Shown: piece by piece, positions 62,591 to 64,000 of the stretch
Numbering within the stretch: the stretch's first letter is position 1
How the letters are laid out: the number at the start of each line of letters is the position of its first letter
Assembly: GCF_000011645.1 (NCBI RefSeq)
Contig: NC_006270.3
Location: 3,184,501-3,248,500, forward strand
Direction of reading: 5' to 3'
DNA: 64,000 nucleotides
Source of the DNA: Bacillus licheniformis DSM 13 = ATCC 14580
Lineage (GTDB): Bacteria; Bacillota; Bacilli; Bacillales; Bacillaceae
Notes under the pieces: model-generated
What the model was told of the DNA's origin: nothing
Seen by the model: only the letters and a program-made list of their open reading frames with translations
Database searches by the model: none
Made by a program: the position numbers and the translations under genes

Positions 62591-63070
62591 CTATGCTAAA
62601 TCTTTCACCAATAGAATCTCATCCCGAATCGGAATGCCGTTATCAGCGACAAAGGGAATTTCCGGCTTTACTTTTCTTGCTTTGTCAACTGCGTTTACAT
62701 ACAACTCGGCCAAAGTATAGCCCCTCTTTTGATAAAACATAAGCGCCCGCATATTATCGTTCGTCGTGATCAGTTTAATCGATTTACACTGTTTTCGCTT
62801 TGAAACACGCTCCACTTCTTGTAAAAGGAGTGAGCCGATCCCTTTGTTTTCGACAACACTGTCCAAAGAGACGACTTCACATTCGTTTCCAGCGATGAAG
62901 TACGTAATCAAGCCTTTAATGTCGCTTTTTTCATCTGTTACAGCGAATCCTTCCAATTCATCGCAGCGGAATGTTCCGTGTGAATTGACCATTTCCGGAC
63001 TTCCCCAATGTGTATGAAAAAACGCGGTAACGTCCGCTTTTGACAAGGCGTGCGTTGATACGAGTTTCAT
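62591..63070 (-). CDS. GNAT-family N-acetyltransferase
   Basis: A 159-residue enzyme; ATG 63070 follows GGGGGA by seven bases, while the open frame upstream runs into a terminator hairpin. The acetyl-CoA motif is ENKGIGSLLLQEVE (Q/RxxGxG/A), and NDNMRALMFYQKRGYT is the C-terminal GNAT motif. Substrate unknown. It follows yutM; B. subtilis has other genes here. Confidence 0.85.
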   Translation of the reverse strand: MKLVSTHALSKADVTAFFHTHWGSPEMVNSHGTFRCDELEGFAVTDEKSDIKGLITYFIAGNECEVVSLDSVVENKGIGSLLLQEVERVSKRKQCKSIKLITTNDNMRALMFYQKRGYTLAELYVNAVDKARKVKPEIPFVADNGIPIRDEILLVKDLA

Positions 63071-63095
63071 TTCTTTTTCCCCCAGACCATAATAA

Positions 63096-63140
63096 AACGC
63101 CTTTTCATCACGATGAAGCATCGAGATGAAAGGCGTTTTT
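63096..63140 (-). terminator. Terminator of yutM
   Basis: CGCCTTTCATC and GATGAAAAGGCG form the stem on the minus strand, then TTTTATT. T runs on the plus strand too. Confidence 0.7.
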
Positions 63141-63165
63141 TTCATTGCATATCGTTGACCTTATG

Positions 63166-63531
63166 TCAGCACTCTTCAGGCTTCCCCGCATTCGCTGCGG
63201 TTCTGAATGATGATCCGCAGCCGCATGAAGCGATGGCGTTTGGATTATCGATGGTGAAGCCTCCGCCCATCATCGATTGTTTAAAATCAATGACCGTACC
63301 GTTCATGATATCCAGACTTTCTTGGTCTACAAGCACTGTGATTCCATGCTGGACGAATTCATTGTCGTCTTCGTTTTTTTCATGTTCAAAACCCATGCCG
63401 TATGACAGGCCGCTGCATCCGCCGCCTTTTACTCCGATTCTCAAAAATGCGTTCTCCTCTTCATGCTCTTTCATCATATCCTTGATATGAAGAGCAGCCG
63501 CTTCCGTAACCGTGACCGTTTTTTCGCTCAT
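63166..63531 (-). CDS. yutM: YutM, A-type iron-sulfur carrier (HesB/ErpA-like)
   Basis: A 121-residue protein (B. subtilis YutM 120). AGGAGGTG precedes the ATG. The three family cysteines are visible: GGGCSGLSYG and the C-terminal CGCGSSF. It binds and transfers Fe-S clusters in the cytoplasm; SufA-type. It lies next to dapF as in B. subtilis. Confidence 0.93.
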   Translation of the reverse strand: MSEKTVTVTEAAALHIKDMMKEHEEENAFLRIGVKGGGCSGLSYGMGFEHEKNEDDNEFVQHGITVLVDQESLDIMNGTVIDFKQSMMGGGFTIDNPNAIASCGCGSSFRTAANAGKPEEC

Positions 63532-63605
63532 GAGATTACACCTCCTAAAAGCTCATGTGTACCTTTATTATAAAGTCGCACGTCCGATTTCTCAAACAGA
63601 CCGAC

Positions 63606-64000
63606 TTATGATATAAAAAACTCGCCTTCACATACCGTTTCAGCGGGTCCCGTCATCATGACGCGTCCGTCGTTTTTCCAATTAATGATCAAATCGCCGC
63701 CGGCGAGATGGACGGTAATGTCCGTGTCCCGTTTGGAATAGCCGTTGAGCACCGAACTCACTGCGGCTGCGCAGGCGCCTGTTCCGCAAGCCTGGGTAAT
63801 TCCTGATCCCCTTTCCCATACGCGGAAATGGAGTTCATTTTCGTTTTCAACTTCAACAAATTCTACATTAACCCCTTCCGGAAACCTTTCATCTTTTTCA
63901 ATGAGCGGTCCCATCGTCGTCAGCGGGGCTTTTTCAATATCGTCTAAATAAAAGACGATGTGGGGATTGCCCATGGATACAGCGGTACCCTTCATTTCAC
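63606..64000 (-). CDS. dapF: DapF, diaminopimelate epimerase (partial, C-terminal part)
   Basis: The reading frame runs off the window at 64000, leaving about 131 residues of a usual 284. [16 protein letters not shown] carries one catalytic Cys, and GNPHIVFY is a core segment. The N-terminal Cys motif is outside. It converts LL- to meso-diaminopimelate for lysine and cell-wall synthesis. An in-frame ATG at 63995 is not a start. Confidence 0.92.
   Translation of the reverse strand, partial: EMKGTAVSMGNPHIVFYLDDIEKAPLTTMGPLIEKDERFPEGVNVEFVEVENENELHFRVWERGSGITQACGTGACAAAVSSVLNGYSKRDTDITVHLAGGDLIINWKNDGRVMMTGPAETVCEGEFFIS

Noticed and set aside
62505..62720. Plus-strand frame of 71 codons at the end of the GNAT gene
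   Set aside because: It mostly overlaps the acetyltransferase gene and lacks a ribosome site.
1..64000. CRISPR arrays, tRNA, rRNA, prophage genes and known riboswitches
   Set aside because: No regularly spaced repeats, cloverleaf signatures, rRNA segments or recognisable riboswitch cores were found when reading the gaps; a tool-based scan was not possible.

Overview
The window is a chromosomal segment of a Bacillus of the B. licheniformis group. It is almost collinear with the B. subtilis interval patB-kapB-kapD-yuxJ-pbpD-yuxK-yufK-malKR-maeN-mrp-comQXPA-degQ-pncAB-yueI..B-yuk-ald-yuiH..A-yumB-yumC-yutM-dapF. The differences (an IS3-family element inside comP, no kinB next to kapB, an extra lipase) fit B. 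licheniformis strains of the DSM13/ATCC 14580 type. That strain-level match is from memory, not a database search.

Layout. Positions 1-6130 hold the patB end, kapB, kapD, an MFS transporter, pbpD and yuxK. Positions 6190-8670 hold the malate two-component system MalK/MalR. A frameshifted 3' scrap of nupQ (8684-8945) follows, then a phosphatidylethanolamine operon pssA-dedA-psd (9176-11035). IS copy A (11054-12338) sits in the loop of the psd terminator. Then come the malate symporter maeN, yufS, the seven-gene mrp antiporter operon and yuxO. Positions 20689-26440 carry the quorum-sensing locus comQ-comX-comP-comA plus degQ; comP is split by IS copy B (22604-23888). Both IS copies are 1285 bp with 3-bp target duplications, encode identical proteins, and lie in inverted orientation.

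Positions 26935-33143 hold yuzC, the c-di-GMP phosphodiesterase yuxH, NAD salvage pncA-pncB and the yueI/H/G/F genes. An inserted block (33280-36443) carries an Rrf2 regulator with three matching operators, an esterase and a secreted lipase. Positions 36440-47956 hold yueE, yueD and the type VII secretion operon yukE-D-C-BA-yueB-yueC. An AGCS alanine/sodium symporter sits next to adeR-ald, forming an alanine-use cluster. The rest is yuiH, bioY with a BirA operator, yuiF, pepA, yuiD, yuiC, yuiB, yuiA, yumB with Rex-like sites, yumC, small zinc proteins, a GNAT acetyltransferase, yutM and the dapF end.

Functional picture. MalK/MalR probably controls maeN across the inserted lipid operon. ComX can still be made and modified, but its receptor ComP is broken while ComA is intact. 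No tRNA, rRNA or CRISPR array was found. No wholly new system is evident. The least explained items are a structured element just 3' of yumB (about 59214-59339), the Rrf2-esterase-lipase block and the variable acidic insert in YueB.
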